A DNA stretch of 64,000 nt, from the NCBI RefSeq assembly GCF_009930875.1, contig NZ_CP025249.1, positions 992,001 through 1,056,000 on the forward strand, in the 5' to 3' direction. Positions 54,850 to 64,000 of this stretch are shown piece by piece (positions within the stretch are counted from its first letter, which is position 1; every line of letters begins with the position of its first letter). The position numbers and the translations under genes are program-made. The DNA is from Actinomyces sp. 432 (lineage in GTDB: Bacteria > Actinomycetota > Actinomycetes > Actinomycetales > Actinomycetaceae). The notes below the pieces were generated by a model. The model made no database searches. It worked only from the letters and a program-made list of their open reading frames with translations, and was not told where the DNA came from.

Positions 54850-57767
54850 ATGAACGACGCGATGAACTCCCTCTTCGGTGCACTGCCCATGCCCGGTTCC
54901 GGCTCGGAGACCACGCCTCCGCCGGAGGCCGCCCTGCCCTCGCTCGACCCGGCCGGCGCCGGCTGGGATGACGAGAGCTGGGCCGCCGTCGAGCCTCCGG
55001 ACGAGGAGGACCTGGCCGCCTACGACCCCGCGGAGGAGACCTCCGTCCCGTCCGCCGCCGACGCGGCCGCCGTCGCCCCCACCTGGGAGGAGCGCCAGGC
55101 GGAGGTCTCGGCTCTTGTCGCCCGCGCTCAGGCCAACGCCGTGGCCGCCCGGACCCGCGCCGGCGTCGACGCCGAGGGCGCAGCGAACCGGACGGCTGGC
55201 CCCGGCGCCCTGCGCGGCTACGGCATCACCACCGACCCGGCGGGCCTGCTCACCGGCCTCAACCCTGCCCAGGAGCAGGCAGTCACGCACGCCGGCTCCC
55301 CGTTGCTGATCATCGCCGGCGCCGGCAGTGGCAAGACCCGGGTACTGACCCACCGCATCGCCTACCTGCTGGCCACCGGCCGGGCCCGCCCCGGCGAGAT
55401 CCTGGCCATCACCTTCACCAACAAGGCCGCCGCAGAAATGCGCGAGCGCGTGGCCGGCCTGGTCGGGCCGGCGGGGGAGCGCATGTGGGTGTCCACCTTC
55501 CACTCCGCCTGCGTGCGCATCCTGCGCCGCGAGCACGAGGCCGCCGGGCTGCGCTCCACGTTCTCCATCTACGACGCCGCCGACTCCACCCGCCTGATCA
55601 CCCTGATCGTGCGCGAGCTCGGCATCGACCCCAAGCGTTTCACCCCCAAGACCTTCGCCGCCCGCATCTCGGATCTGAAGAACGAGCTGATCACACCGGA
55701 GGAGTTCGCCGAGCGCGCCGTGACCTCCAACCCCTTCGAACGGCACCTGACCGAGGTCTACAGCGCCTACGCGCGGCGCCTGCGGGCCGCCAACGCACTG
55801 GACTTCGACGACCTGATCATGCGCACGGTCCAGCTGCTGCAGGCCAAGCCGGCGGTGGCGGAGATGTACCGGCGCCGCTTCCGCCACGTGCTAGTCGACG
55901 AGTACCAGGACACCAACCACGCCCAGTACGTGCTGGTGCGCGAGCTTGTGGGCGGGCCCGGCACCTCCGGCGCCGGCTCGCCCTTCCCGCCGGGTGAGCT
56001 GACCGTGGTCGGCGACTCCGACCAGTCCATCTACGCCTTCCGCGGCGCAACCATCCGCAACATCGAGGAGTTCGAGCAGGACTACCCCAGTGCGCGCACG
56101 ATCCTGCTGGAGCAGAACTACCGCTCCACCCAGAACATCCTGTCCGCCGCCAACTCCGTGATCGCCCGCAACACCGGGCGGCGGGAGAAGAACCTGTGGA
56201 CCGCCTCCGGCGACGGCCCCAAGATCATCGGCTACGTGGCCGACTCTGAGCACGACGAGGCGCGCTGGATCAGCTCCGAAATCGACCGCCTGGCTGACGA
56301 GTGCGGTATCCGCCCCCGTGACGTCGCCATCTTCTACCGCACCAACGCCCAGTCCCGGGCGCTGGAGGAGGCCTTCGTCCGCTCCGGCCAGCCCTACAAG
56401 GTGGTCGGCGGCACCCGCTTCTACGAGCGGCGCGAGATCAAGGACGCCATCGCCTACCTGCGCGCCGTCGACAACCCCGACGACGACGTCTCCATCCGCC
56501 GCGTCCTGAACGTCCCCAAACGCGGCCTGGGAGACAAGGCGGAGGCCGCCCTGGCCGAGCACGCCGCCCGCTACGCCGTCTCCTTCGGCACCGCCGTGGC
56601 CGACGCCGCCAGCGCCCCCCGCCCGGGGAGGGCGAGGGCACGGAGCCGCCCGTAGTCGTCGGGCTGACCACGCGCGCCACCCGGCAGGTGACGGGCTTCC
56701 ACGAGCTGCTCACCTCCCTGCGGCACGGCCGCGACGCTGGCGACGGCGTGGCCGACATCCTCGACGCCGCCCTGGACGCCTCCGGCTACCTGGCGGAGCT
56801 GCGCGCCAGCGACGACCCGCAGGACGCCAGCCGCGTGGAGAACCTGGCCGAGCTGCACGCCGTCGCCTCCGACTTCCAGGCCGCAAACCCCGACGGCACG
56901 CTTGCCGACTTCCTCGAGCGGGTGTCGCTGGTGGCCGACTCCGACCAGCTGCCCCCGAGCGCCGATGCCGCCGACCAGGCCGAGGCCCAGGCCCGCGAGC
57001 AGGGGCAGGTCACCTTGATGACAGTGCACACCGCCAAGGGGCTGGAGTTCCCGGTCGTATTCGTAACCGGACTGGAGGACGGCACCTTCCCGCACTCGCG
57101 CTCACTGGCGGAGGAGACTGAGCTGGCTGAGGAGCGGCGCCTGGCCTACGTGGCCGTTACCCGCGCCCGTGAGCGCCTGTACCTGACCCGTGCCGCGGTG
57201 CGCTCCGCCTGGGGCAGTGCCACCGCCATGCCCCCCTCCCGCTTCCTCGACGACGTCCCCGAAGACACGATCGAGTGGAAGCGCATCGCCTCCTCCATGG
57301 ATGCCCTGCGCGGCGGCGGCACCGGCTGGGGCGCCTCCTGGGACGAGGGCGGCTTCGGTACGCGCCGCGGTAACGGGCTCGGCAGCGAGGAGGCCCACGA
57401 CGACGACGGCGACTTCGCCCCCGCCATTGGCTCCGGCCGCCGCACCCGCACCGGCAAGCTGGGGCGGGTGGAGACTCCCAAGGACCGGGCAGAGGCCCGA
57501 CGTGCCAAGCGCCTGGCGGCGCGCGGCAAGCCGGTGCGCCTGGGCACGTCCCAGTCCGGGGCGGAGTCCGCGGAGGCCGCCCTGCCCGCGGCCGTGGCCG
57601 GGTTGCGGGCCGGGGACCGGGTACGTCACAAGACCTACGGGGAGGGCAGCGTCATCGCTATCGAGGGCACAGGCCGCTCCACGGTCGCCCGCGTGGAGTT
57701 CATGATCGACGGGGCCCGGGCGACCAAGCGCCTAGTGCTGCGCCTGGCACCCGTCGAAAAGGTCTAA
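54850..57767 (+). CDS. pcrA: ATP-dependent DNA helicase PcrA/UvrD (one apparent frameshift)
   Basis: This superfamily 1 helicase acts in DNA repair and at stalled RNA polymerase. Motifs are in order: Walker A IIAGAGSGKTRVL, TFTNKAAAEMRERV, VDEYQDTNHAQY, VVGDSDQSIYAFRGA, ILLEQNYRST, then after the break VTLMTVHTAKGLEFPVVFVT and LAYVAVTRARERLYLTRA, and the C-terminal Tudor-like RNAP-binding domain (GDRVRHKTYGEGSVIAIEG). The frame breaks at 56625-56628 (GGGG, should be GGGGG). Restored length is 972 aa, with an acidic N-terminal extension of about 115 residues. Start ATG 54850; ATG 54862 is an alternative. Sequencing error is likely. Confidence 0.9.
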
Positions 57768-57930
57768 GCGGCGGTCCTCCCGTCCGGTGACATGCCGCCC
57801 GGCGGAACCTCTGGCGCAGGGCCGTGATGCTAGGGTGATCAGGTTCACCCGGAGCACGGCCGTGGCGAGAACTCCCCGGCGGATTCGGTGCTGAGACAGA
57901 TCCGAGCTGGAGCCCCACTTAGGAGTATCT

Positions 57931-59175
57931 GTGGCCTCATGGAGTGATTCCTGCATCTGGTGGCACGTCTACCCGCTAGGCTTCACCGGCGCGCCGATCC
58001 GGCCCACGCAGGCCGAGCGGGCACTCACCCCGCGTCTGGACGCCCTGGAGCCGTGGCTGGACTACCTGATCGAGCTGGGAGCCAACGGCCTGGCCCTGGG
58101 GCCGATCTTCACCTCCGAGACCCACGGCTATGACACGGTCGACTTTTACTCCATCGACCCGCGCCTAGGGGATGACGCCGCCTTCGACCGGCTGATCGCC
58201 GCCTGCCGGCGGCGCGGCATCAACGTCATGCTCGACGGCGTGTTCAACCACGTCGGCACCGGCCACCCCCGCTTCCGTGCCGCCCTGGCCGAGGACGCGG
58301 CGTCCCAGGAACTGTTCCGCCTGGAGCACACCGACGCCGGCGTGGTGCACCAGGACTTCGAGGGGCACCGCGGCTTGGCCGCCCTCAACCACGACTCTGA
58401 CGCCGTAGTCGAGCTGGTGACCGACGTGATGCGCCACTGGCTGCGCCGCGGGGCCATGGCCTGGCGGCTGGACGCCGCCTACGCAGTGCCTCCGGAGTTC
58501 TGGGCCCGGGTGCTGCCGCGCGTGCGCGAGGAATTCCCCGAGGCCTGGTTCATGGGCGAGGTGATCCACGGAGACTATGCGGACATCGTGGCCCGCTCCG
58601 GCATGAACTCGGTGACCCAGTACGAGCTGTGGAAGGCGATCTGGAGCTCACTGCTGGATGAGAACTTCTTCGAGCTCGACTGGTGCCTTAAGCGGCACAA
58701 CGAGCTGCTTGCCGCCTTCACGCCCCTGACCTTCGTCGGCAACCACGACGTCACCCGCATCGCCAGCAAGATCGGTGACGCCAAGGCCGCCCTGGCGGTG
58801 GTGCTGCTGTTGACAGTCGGCGGCATCCCGTCGATCTACTACGGGGATGAGCAGGCCTTCCGTGGCGAGAAAACCGAGCGCCTCGGCGGCGACGATGAGG
58901 TGCGTCCGGTCTTCCCCTCCGGCCCTGAACAGCTCTCAGCCCTGGGCGCGCCGATGCTGTGCCTGCACCAGGACCTGATTGCGCTGCGCCGTCGTAACCC
59001 GTGGCTGACCACGGCCACCACCGTGACCCGTCACCTCGACAACCGCGCCTACAGCTACGAGACGGTGGGCCCCGGCGGGCAGCGCCTCGCCGTCGAGCTG
59101 CGCCTGGAACCAACTCCGGGAGCCGTGGTGACCGCCCCCGACGGGCAGGTGCTGCGGGTTGGTGAACAGGCATGA
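57931..59175 (+). CDS. GH13-family alpha-glucan-active enzyme
   Basis: This 414-aa enzyme has the four GH13 regions: DGVFNHVG (I), AWRLDAAYAV (II, nucleophile Asp), WFMGEVIHGDYAD (III, acid/base Glu) and FVGNHDVTRIA (IV). A C-terminal beta domain follows. There is no signal peptide, so it acts inside the cell on maltodextrins or related sugars. The GTG start has AGGAGT upstream. The exact specificity (maltogenic, trehalose-related or other) cannot be told from sequence alone. Confidence 0.88.
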   Translation: MASWSDSCIWWHVYPLGFTGAPIRPTQAERALTPRLDALEPWLDYLIELGANGLALGPIFTSETHGYDTVDFYSIDPRLGDDAAFDRLIAACRRRGINVMLDGVFNHVGTGHPRFRAALAEDAASQELFRLEHTDAGVVHQDFEGHRGLAALNHDSDAVVELVTDVMRHWLRRGAMAWRLDAAYAVPPEFWARVLPRVREEFPEAWFMGEVIHGDYADIVARSGMNSVTQYELWKAIWSSLLDENFFELDWCLKRHNELLAAFTPLTFVGNHDVTRIASKIGDAKAALAVVLLLTVGGIPSIYYGDEQAFRGEKTERLGGDDEVRPVFPSGPEQLSALGAPMLCLHQDLIALRRRNPWLTTATTVTRHLDNRAYSYETVGPGGQRLAVELRLEPTPGAVVTAPDGQVLRVGEQA

Positions 59176-59350
59176 GCAATGGCTTGGTACGGGGCGGGCA
59201 CTGGCACTGACCGCGGTATTTTTCGGAGCGGCGCATATCACCAACCCGGAGGCGAGTGCTTTCGGCGCCGTGGCGATCATGCTAGAGGTGGGCATCCTGC
59301 TGGGCGCCTGCTACCTGGTCACGCGCCGCCGTGGGCTGCTGCGCCGCCCG
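59159..59350 (+). pseudogene. C-terminal fragment of a CPBP-family membrane protease
   Basis: ALTAVFFGAAHITNPEASAF and VAIMLEVGILLGACYLV match the last conserved motif (FxxxH...N) and helix of CPBP/Abi intramembrane proteases. The N-terminal catalytic Glu motif is missing: upstream is the intact GH13 gene. The frame continues to 59500 with no further similarity. It is a remnant. Confidence 0.55.
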
Positions 59351-59468
59351 CGCGCAGGCGCAAAGACTCAGCGCCGTAGCGCAGAGGGGTTAGCGGCTTT
59401 TCCGGCCGGTGGGTGTCGGGCTGAGGAGGGGCGGCTGGCATGCCGGTCCCGGTGCCTGTTGGGACGGA

Positions 59469-59591
59469 GTGTCCAAATCGATGACAAACACCGTCCATAA
59501 CCCGTGAGAGCCGATGCAGCGCCCGCACGATTCCAACGTTTTGTTAGCGGCTGCTGTTGCCTCCAACCCCGTTTGTCATCGATTTGGACAC
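59469..59591 (+). repeat. Inverted-repeat element B (MITE-like, 123 bp)
   Basis: A perfect 21-bp terminal inverted repeat (59469-59489 and 59571-59591) bounds this element; its inner end is GACAAAC / GTTTGTC as in element A. The interior CGCCCGCACGATTCCAACGT differs from element A by one base. It lies 11 bp from the glucosidase stop and could also end its transcript. Confidence 0.8.
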
Positions 59592-59602
59592 CTCAGCCCG
59601 GC

Positions 59603-62059
59603 TCAGGCTTCGGCAGCCGCCCGCGCGGCGGGCGTGGTGGCCGCCATGCGCAGCACGTGCAGCGCCGTTTGCTGCAGTTCACCAAGAGTGAGGTGCTCGC
59701 CGCTGGCGTCGTCCGGGGAGTATCCAGCCAGTACGGCGTCGTCATGGCCGTCCGCACGGGTGGATGACCAGGTGACGCCGCCGGGCATGAGCACGTCCAC
59801 GCCCGCGCGCACCCGGGTGGCGGAGTCCTTCAGCTGCGGGAAGAGCGGGTCCGGCGCGTAGCGCATCCACCAGTCGGTCATCACATTGCCCTGGTAGTCC
59901 CACTCGCCGCGCAGGATGGTGGTGACCAGGTCGTAGTTGTAGTGGGCCCACTGGCCATTGACCTTGTTGTAAGAGGTCATGATGTTGAGCGGGTCCGACT
60001 CCTGCACACAGATGCGGAAGCCGCGCAGGTAGATCTCCCGCAGCGCCCGCACGGACACGCGCGAGTCGTTGTAGATGCGGTTGGTCTCCTGGTTGTTGGC
60101 CGCGAAGTGCTTGGGGCAGGCCGACACCCCCTGTGACTGGATGCCGCGCACGACGGCGGCCGCCGCCAGCCCGGTCAGCAGCGGGTCTTCCGAGTAGTAC
60201 TCGAAGTTGCGCCCGCACAGCGGGTCGCGGTGGATATTCATGCCCGGCGCCAGCAGCACGTCCGAGCCCTTGCGGAGCATCTCCTGCCCGTGCAGGGCGG
60301 CCAGCTCCTCCAGCAGTGGTGCATCCCAGGTGGAGGCCAGGGCGGTGCCGCAGGGCAGCAGGCTGGCGTAGGCGGACACGCGGATCCCGGATGGGCCGTC
60401 GGTGGTGATTACCGGGGGAATACCGAGTTCTCGCAGGTGCTCGGTCAGCCCGCCGAAGGCGCCGGCATTGCCGGGTGCGCCCAGCGGGGAGTTCATCTCC
60501 ACATCCCCGTAGGCCAGCTGCGCCAGGTCCTCCACACCCAGCTGAGCCACGAAGTCCTCCATGGTGGCGCGCCCGGCTACCACGTCCGCGAACCGGATGC
60601 CGACGTCGCCCGTGGGCGCAATGGCCTGTGGCAGGCGCGCCAGGATGCGCTCGCGCAGATCGACGGTGGTCGTGGGGACGGCCTCCCAGCCGATCTGCAC
60701 CCGGCCGTCCGCGTCGCGTGTCACAGTCATGCGGTCGAAGGGAGCGTCGGGGGAGGGGGCGAGCGCCTCCTGTAGCTGCTCGACCACCTCGGTCTCCTCC
60801 ACGACTACGGCGCCGACCTCGATGGTCTGCCGCACCGAGGTGCCCACGTGCACCGGGTAGGTGCCCGCCTCCACCACCCAGGCGTGGGCGTGACCGGTCC
60901 GGCCGTCGTCGTCGAAAGCGGCCAGGCGCTCGCGCGGGAAGGAGAGCGTCACCTCCAGGGCCTCGCCCGGGGCAATCATGCCGGTGCGGGTGAAGGCGAC
61001 CAGTTCCCGGGACGGGCGCGGCAGCGCCGCCTCGGCGGGCGCGCCCCGGTAGGCCTGAATTACGGTCGACCCGGGGCGCGGACCGCTATTCTGCACCTGC
61101 ACGCGTACGGTGACGTCGCCATCGCGGGTGGGGGAGGCGTCCTCCAGGCGGGCTCCGGACAGTGCGAAAGAGGTGTAGCCCAGGCCGTGCCCGAAGGGGA
61201 ACAGCACCTTCTCGGGGGCGAAGGTCTCGAAGTAGCGGTAGCCGACGAACACGTCCTCGGCGTAGTTGTTGAACTCCTCATTCCCGAAGTTCGCAGCCGA
61301 CGGGTAGTCCGTGTAGGTGCGGGCGATGGTGTCGGTCAGGCGCCCGCCCGGCTCCGTGGCCCCGGTGAGCACGTCGGCGACCGCACGGCCGCCCTCCATA
61401 CCGCCGGGCCAGGCCAGCAGCAGGGCGGACACACCCAGTTCCTCGGCCCAGGACAGGTCCATGACATTGCCGGAGTTGACAATCACCACCGTGCTCTCGA
61501 AGTGCCCGGTGACGCGCTCCAGCAGGGTGCGTTCGGTGTCAGTGAGGTAGTAGCCGCCCGGCTCTAGCACATTCTCCCGGTCCTCACCCGCGGCCCTGCC
61601 GATCACGACGACGGCGGTGCGGGCCCGGGAGGCGGCCGCAGCGACCAGCTCCTGGCCCGCCTCCATCTCCGGGTAGAAGCGCGGCCAATTGCCCCACTCC
61701 TCGGTGGGCGGCTCCTGCGCGTTGCACCACTGCCGGTAGGTGGAGGCCAGCTCCGCGTCGACGCTGACTCCGCGCTCAACCAGGCTGCCGAGCAGATTGG
61801 TGGTGTATACGGGGTTGACGTCACCGCCGGAGCCATAGCCGACGGCGAACCAGTCGATTTGCACACGCCCGAAAACCGCTACCGGCTCGGCAGGGGACAG
61901 GGGCAGCACGCCGTCGTTGGTGAGCAGGACGGTGCCCTCGGCGGCGGCCCTGCGGGCCAGCTCGGCCAGGCGGGGGTCATAGTAGCGGTCGGAGTCGTGG
62001 TCGGCGGCAGCGGAGGTGTTCAGGTTCTGGGCGACCTCGCTGGTGGTGTTGGTGGTCAT
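59603..62059 (-). CDS. GH3 beta-glucosidase, domain-permuted
   Basis: This 818-aa glycoside hydrolase family 3 enzyme has its domains in swapped order. The alpha/beta sandwich (LLTNDGVLPLSPAEPVAVFG and WPGGMEGGRAVADVLTG, PFGHGLGYTSF) comes first, then a fibronectin-like domain, and the TIM barrel last (TTDGPSGIRV, RDPLCGRNFEYYSEDPLLTG, CPKHFAANNQETNR). The catalytic Asp is in VMTDWW near residue ~745. Such permuted GH3 enzymes are known. There is no signal peptide, so it is probably cytoplasmic. It is followed by element B. Confidence 0.9.
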   Translation of the reverse strand: MTTNTTSEVAQNLNTSAAADHDSDRYYDPRLAELARRAAAEGTVLLTNDGVLPLSPAEPVAVFGRVQIDWFAVGYGSGGDVNPVYTTNLLGSLVERGVSVDAELASTYRQWCNAQEPPTEEWGNWPRFYPEMEAGQELVAAAASRARTAVVVIGRAAGEDRENVLEPGGYYLTDTERTLLERVTGHFESTVVIVNSGNVMDLSWAEELGVSALLLAWPGGMEGGRAVADVLTGATEPGGRLTDTIARTYTDYPSAANFGNEEFNNYAEDVFVGYRYFETFAPEKVLFPFGHGLGYTSFALSGARLEDASPTRDGDVTVRVQVQNSGPRPGSTVIQAYRGAPAEAALPRPSRELVAFTRTGMIAPGEALEVTLSFPRERLAAFDDDGRTGHAHAWVVEAGTYPVHVGTSVRQTIEVGAVVVEETEVVEQLQEALAPSPDAPFDRMTVTRDADGRVQIGWEAVPTTTVDLRERILARLPQAIAPTGDVGIRFADVVAGRATMEDFVAQLGVEDLAQLAYGDVEMNSPLGAPGNAGAFGGLTEHLRELGIPPVITTDGPSGIRVSAYASLLPCGTALASTWDAPLLEELAALHGQEMLRKGSDVLLAPGMNIHRDPLCGRNFEYYSEDPLLTGLAAAAVVRGIQSQGVSACPKHFAANNQETNRIYNDSRVSVRALREIYLRGFRICVQESDPLNIMTSYNKVNGQWAHYNYDLVTTILRGEWDYQGNVMTDWWMRYAPDPLFPQLKDSATRVRAGVDVLMPGGVTWSSTRADGHDDAVLAGYSPDDASGEHLTLGELQQTALHVLRMAATTPAARAAAEA

Positions 62060-62119
62060 GGCTGATCGTCTCCGTAAAAGTACATGCAGGTCGTGTGGGA
62101 CAGCGGTGTCAGGTCAAGC

Positions 62120-63748
62120 CTAGCCGTTCGCGCCGTCGGTGTGTCGGGCATTATCGGTACCGTCTGCGGCGAGCTCCTCCTCGAGCTGCTCCAGACCGGT
62201 CTTGGTCGACAGCGGGATCGGCCTGAACAGGGCGGCGACTGCAGCCGCTAGCAGCAGCATCGGGGCCAGCGCCAGCAGCACGGGAGCCAGCGCGTGATGG
62301 TAGGCGTCCACCACTGCGGCGCCCGTGGCGGCGTTCAGGTTCCGGGCAATCGCCGGAGTGATTGAGGCGGCTGCCTGTGAGTCGAGGCCGAGGGAGAGCA
62401 GGGAGGCGGTCAGTCGGCTGGTGAACAGCACCCCAACCACCGTGTTGCCGATCGAGACCCCGATCTCCCGGAAGAAGTTGTTGGTGGAGGTGGCGGTGCC
62501 GAGCATGCTGGCGGGCAGCGCATTCTGGATGACGAGGACGCTGAGCTGCAGGAACATCCCGATGCCGATTTCCAGTATGAACACCGCCACGCCGGTCCAG
62601 GCCACGTGGGCGTCGGCGGGTAGCAGACCCAGCATGGCCATTCCGGCCGCGGCCACCAGCGAGCCCACGATCGGGAAGGGCTTGTAGCGCCCGGTGCGGG
62701 TAACCAGCGTGCCCGACAACAGCGATCCGGTGAACATTCCGATGCTGCCCGGCACAAGCAGCAGGCCAGACACGGTGGCAGAGACTCCGTGGACCATCTG
62801 CAGGTAGGTTGGCAGGTAACCGTTCATGCCGAACATGCAGGCGGCCATGAGCACCGAGACGACGGTGGCGATGACGAAGGTGTGATTGGTCAGCACCTGC
62901 AGCGGCAGGATCGGGTCGGTGGCTCGTCTCTCCACCGGGACGGCGGCGGCCCAGGCAGCCACGGTGACGCAGATCAGCCCGACCATCACCGGGTTGTTCC
63001 AGGCGTACGTGGTCCCGCCCCAGGTGGCGATGAGCACGATCCCCGCGGCGCCGATGCTGGTCAGTGTCAGCCCGGCCCAGTCGACGCTGAAGCTGCCGAC
63101 GCGCCGCGGCATGCGCAGCGCGATGGCCACCGCCACCCAGGCGAACAGACCAAAGGGCAGGAAGAACCAGAAGATCCAGCGCCAGCCCAGCCAGTCCGAG
63201 AGCCATCCCCCCAGAAGCGGGCCCAGGATGGCGGCAATGCCGAACATGGCGCCCATGGGTGCCATGTAGGTGCCGCGTACACGCGGCGGGATGATGTCGC
63301 CGGTGATGGCCTGGGAGCAGATCATCAGGCCGCCACCTCCCAGCCCCTGCACGAAGCGGAAGATAGTAAAGGAGAACATGTCGGCCGCCAGGCCGCACAG
63401 GGCCGAGCCGCCGACGAACAGTGCGATGGCCAGCAGGTAGAGCTGCTTGCGACCCACCAGGTCGCCGAGCTTGCCGTTGATCGGCATGGCCAGCGTCTGT
63501 CCGAGCGTGTAGGCGGTGATGGCCCAGGACATGTGCGCCACGCCGCCCAGGTCGCCGATGACGGTTGGCAGCGCTGTGGCGATCACCGTGTGGTACATCG
63601 CGGTGAGGAACTGAACCATCATTAGGCAGATGTACACGACCCAGAATCGCCGGTCGGGGCGGAAGGTCATGCCCGCGACGGTGCCGGAGATCCCCTGCGA
63701 GCCCGGCTGCGGGCTCACATGTGCGTCTTGCGTGGGGGTATTGCTCAT
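62120..63748 (-). CDS. MFS multidrug exporter, DHA2 (14-helix) type
   Basis: This 542-aa exporter has about 14 membrane segments. Motif A is GKLGDLVGRKQLYL, motif C-like GIAAILGPLLGGWLSDWLGW, and the start carries MVQFLTAMYHTVIATALPTV (motif D1). It uses the proton gradient to export drugs or metabolites; substrate unknown. ATG 63748 is preferred (MSNTPTQDAH). It lies just upstream of the GH3 gene on the same strand with 60 bp between, so the two may be co-transcribed. Confidence 0.88.
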   Translation of the reverse strand: MSNTPTQDAHVSPQPGSQGISGTVAGMTFRPDRRFWVVYICLMMVQFLTAMYHTVIATALPTVIGDLGGVAHMSWAITAYTLGQTLAMPINGKLGDLVGRKQLYLLAIALFVGGSALCGLAADMFSFTIFRFVQGLGGGGLMICSQAITGDIIPPRVRGTYMAPMGAMFGIAAILGPLLGGWLSDWLGWRWIFWFFLPFGLFAWVAVAIALRMPRRVGSFSVDWAGLTLTSIGAAGIVLIATWGGTTYAWNNPVMVGLICVTVAAWAAAVPVERRATDPILPLQVLTNHTFVIATVVSVLMAACMFGMNGYLPTYLQMVHGVSATVSGLLLVPGSIGMFTGSLLSGTLVTRTGRYKPFPIVGSLVAAAGMAMLGLLPADAHVAWTGVAVFILEIGIGMFLQLSVLVIQNALPASMLGTATSTNNFFREIGVSIGNTVVGVLFTSRLTASLLSLGLDSQAAASITPAIARNLNAATGAAVVDAYHHALAPVLLALAPMLLLAAAVAALFRPIPLSTKTGLEQLEEELAADGTDNARHTDGANG

Positions 63749-64000
63749 AACCTCGCGTCTCTCCTCACGGCGCGCCAAGTGGGGAGCGGTCCGGAGCCGG
63801 GAACGGCGCGTCGCGCAACAAATTTTGCCAAACGGACGGGATCGCTGGGAAATGCCCGCGGAGAGGTATTGGGCACCCCAAGTGCACCGGCGCCGCCAAG
63901 CGCGGAGCTGGTGATCGGACTATGTACCATCCACCTGCGCCCCCGGGAACGGTTGCTCCCGGACTAGCCCCGTTCCACGACCAGAAGACCTCATGACCTT
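63749..64000. other. Intergenic end of window
   Basis: Promoter region of the MFS exporter is expected here. No gene, repeat or clear regulatory site could be recognised on either strand. Confidence 0.5.

Noticed and set aside
52049..59591. Inverted-repeat elements as integron attC sites
   Set aside because: They lack the RYYYAAC/GTTRRRY core sites, and there is no integron integrase or cassette array.

Overview
The window is high-GC DNA with actinobacterial hallmarks: a zinc anti-sigma/ECF sigma pair followed by a 24-residue bL37-like gene, a monomeric isocitrate dehydrogenase, a Rho with a long basic insertion, and many GTG starts with GTGA/TGATG gene overlaps. Gene content and order (respiratory nitrate reductase, copper nitrite reductase, argS-lysA-hom-thrB-rho-rpmE-prfA-prmC) fit Actinomyces or a close relative; this is an inference from gene content, not from a marker-gene comparison.

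Layout. 1-17.3 kb is a nitrate/nitrite respiration and molybdenum-cofactor block: narK-narG-narH (minus strand, narH cut by the window edge), moaB, mobA-moaC-moeA, moaE, moaD-moaA, a DUF2249 protein, a polytopic membrane protein coupled to a two-domain copper nitrite reductase, and a winged-helix regulator with a Cys-rich C-terminus. A DUF559/AbiEi-like gene sits inside this block, bracketed by inverted arrays of a 23-bp repeat. 17.4-24.5 kb is housekeeping: rsgA-aroA-icd, a DoxX-like protein, and the redox sigma/anti-sigma pair with a clear autoregulatory-type promoter. 24.6-31.7 kb holds an SGNH hydrolase, two CNNM/CBS membrane proteins, an M23 peptidase, a glycerophosphodiesterase and a carboxylesterase. 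31.8-39.1 kb is accessory: a 47-aa amphipathic peptide gene, a 1.18-kb one-gene island flanked by direct repeats containing the 3' part of an intact tRNA-Arg(CCG), mntH with an operator-like palindrome, and a two-gene operon of an ATPase and a STAND-like ATPase with an 8-unit TPR array, driven by a promoter that overlaps a near-perfect palindrome. 39.2-51.8 kb is the argS-to-prmC block plus small enzymes. 51.9-54.8 kb is a gene-poor, rearranged zone with inverted-repeat elements, toxin-antitoxin and transposase remnants and one T-rich membrane-protein ORF. 54.85-63.75 kb has pcrA, a GH13 enzyme, a domain-permuted GH3 glucosidase and an MFS exporter.

How the genes work together. NarK imports nitrate and exports nitrite, NarGHI reduces nitrate at the membrane, the Moa/Moe/Mob proteins make its Mo-bisMGD cofactor, and NirK takes nitrite to NO. 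The DUF2249 protein and the Cys-rich regulator are plausible NO or redox accessories.

Two cautions. First, four genes (narG, hom, prmC, pcrA) carry six single-base losses in short G/C runs; restoring one base at each gives full-length proteins, so sequencing error is more likely than gene loss. Second, the small repeats (23-bp units and ~120-bp inverted-repeat elements) appear related to each other and are the most unexplained structure here.
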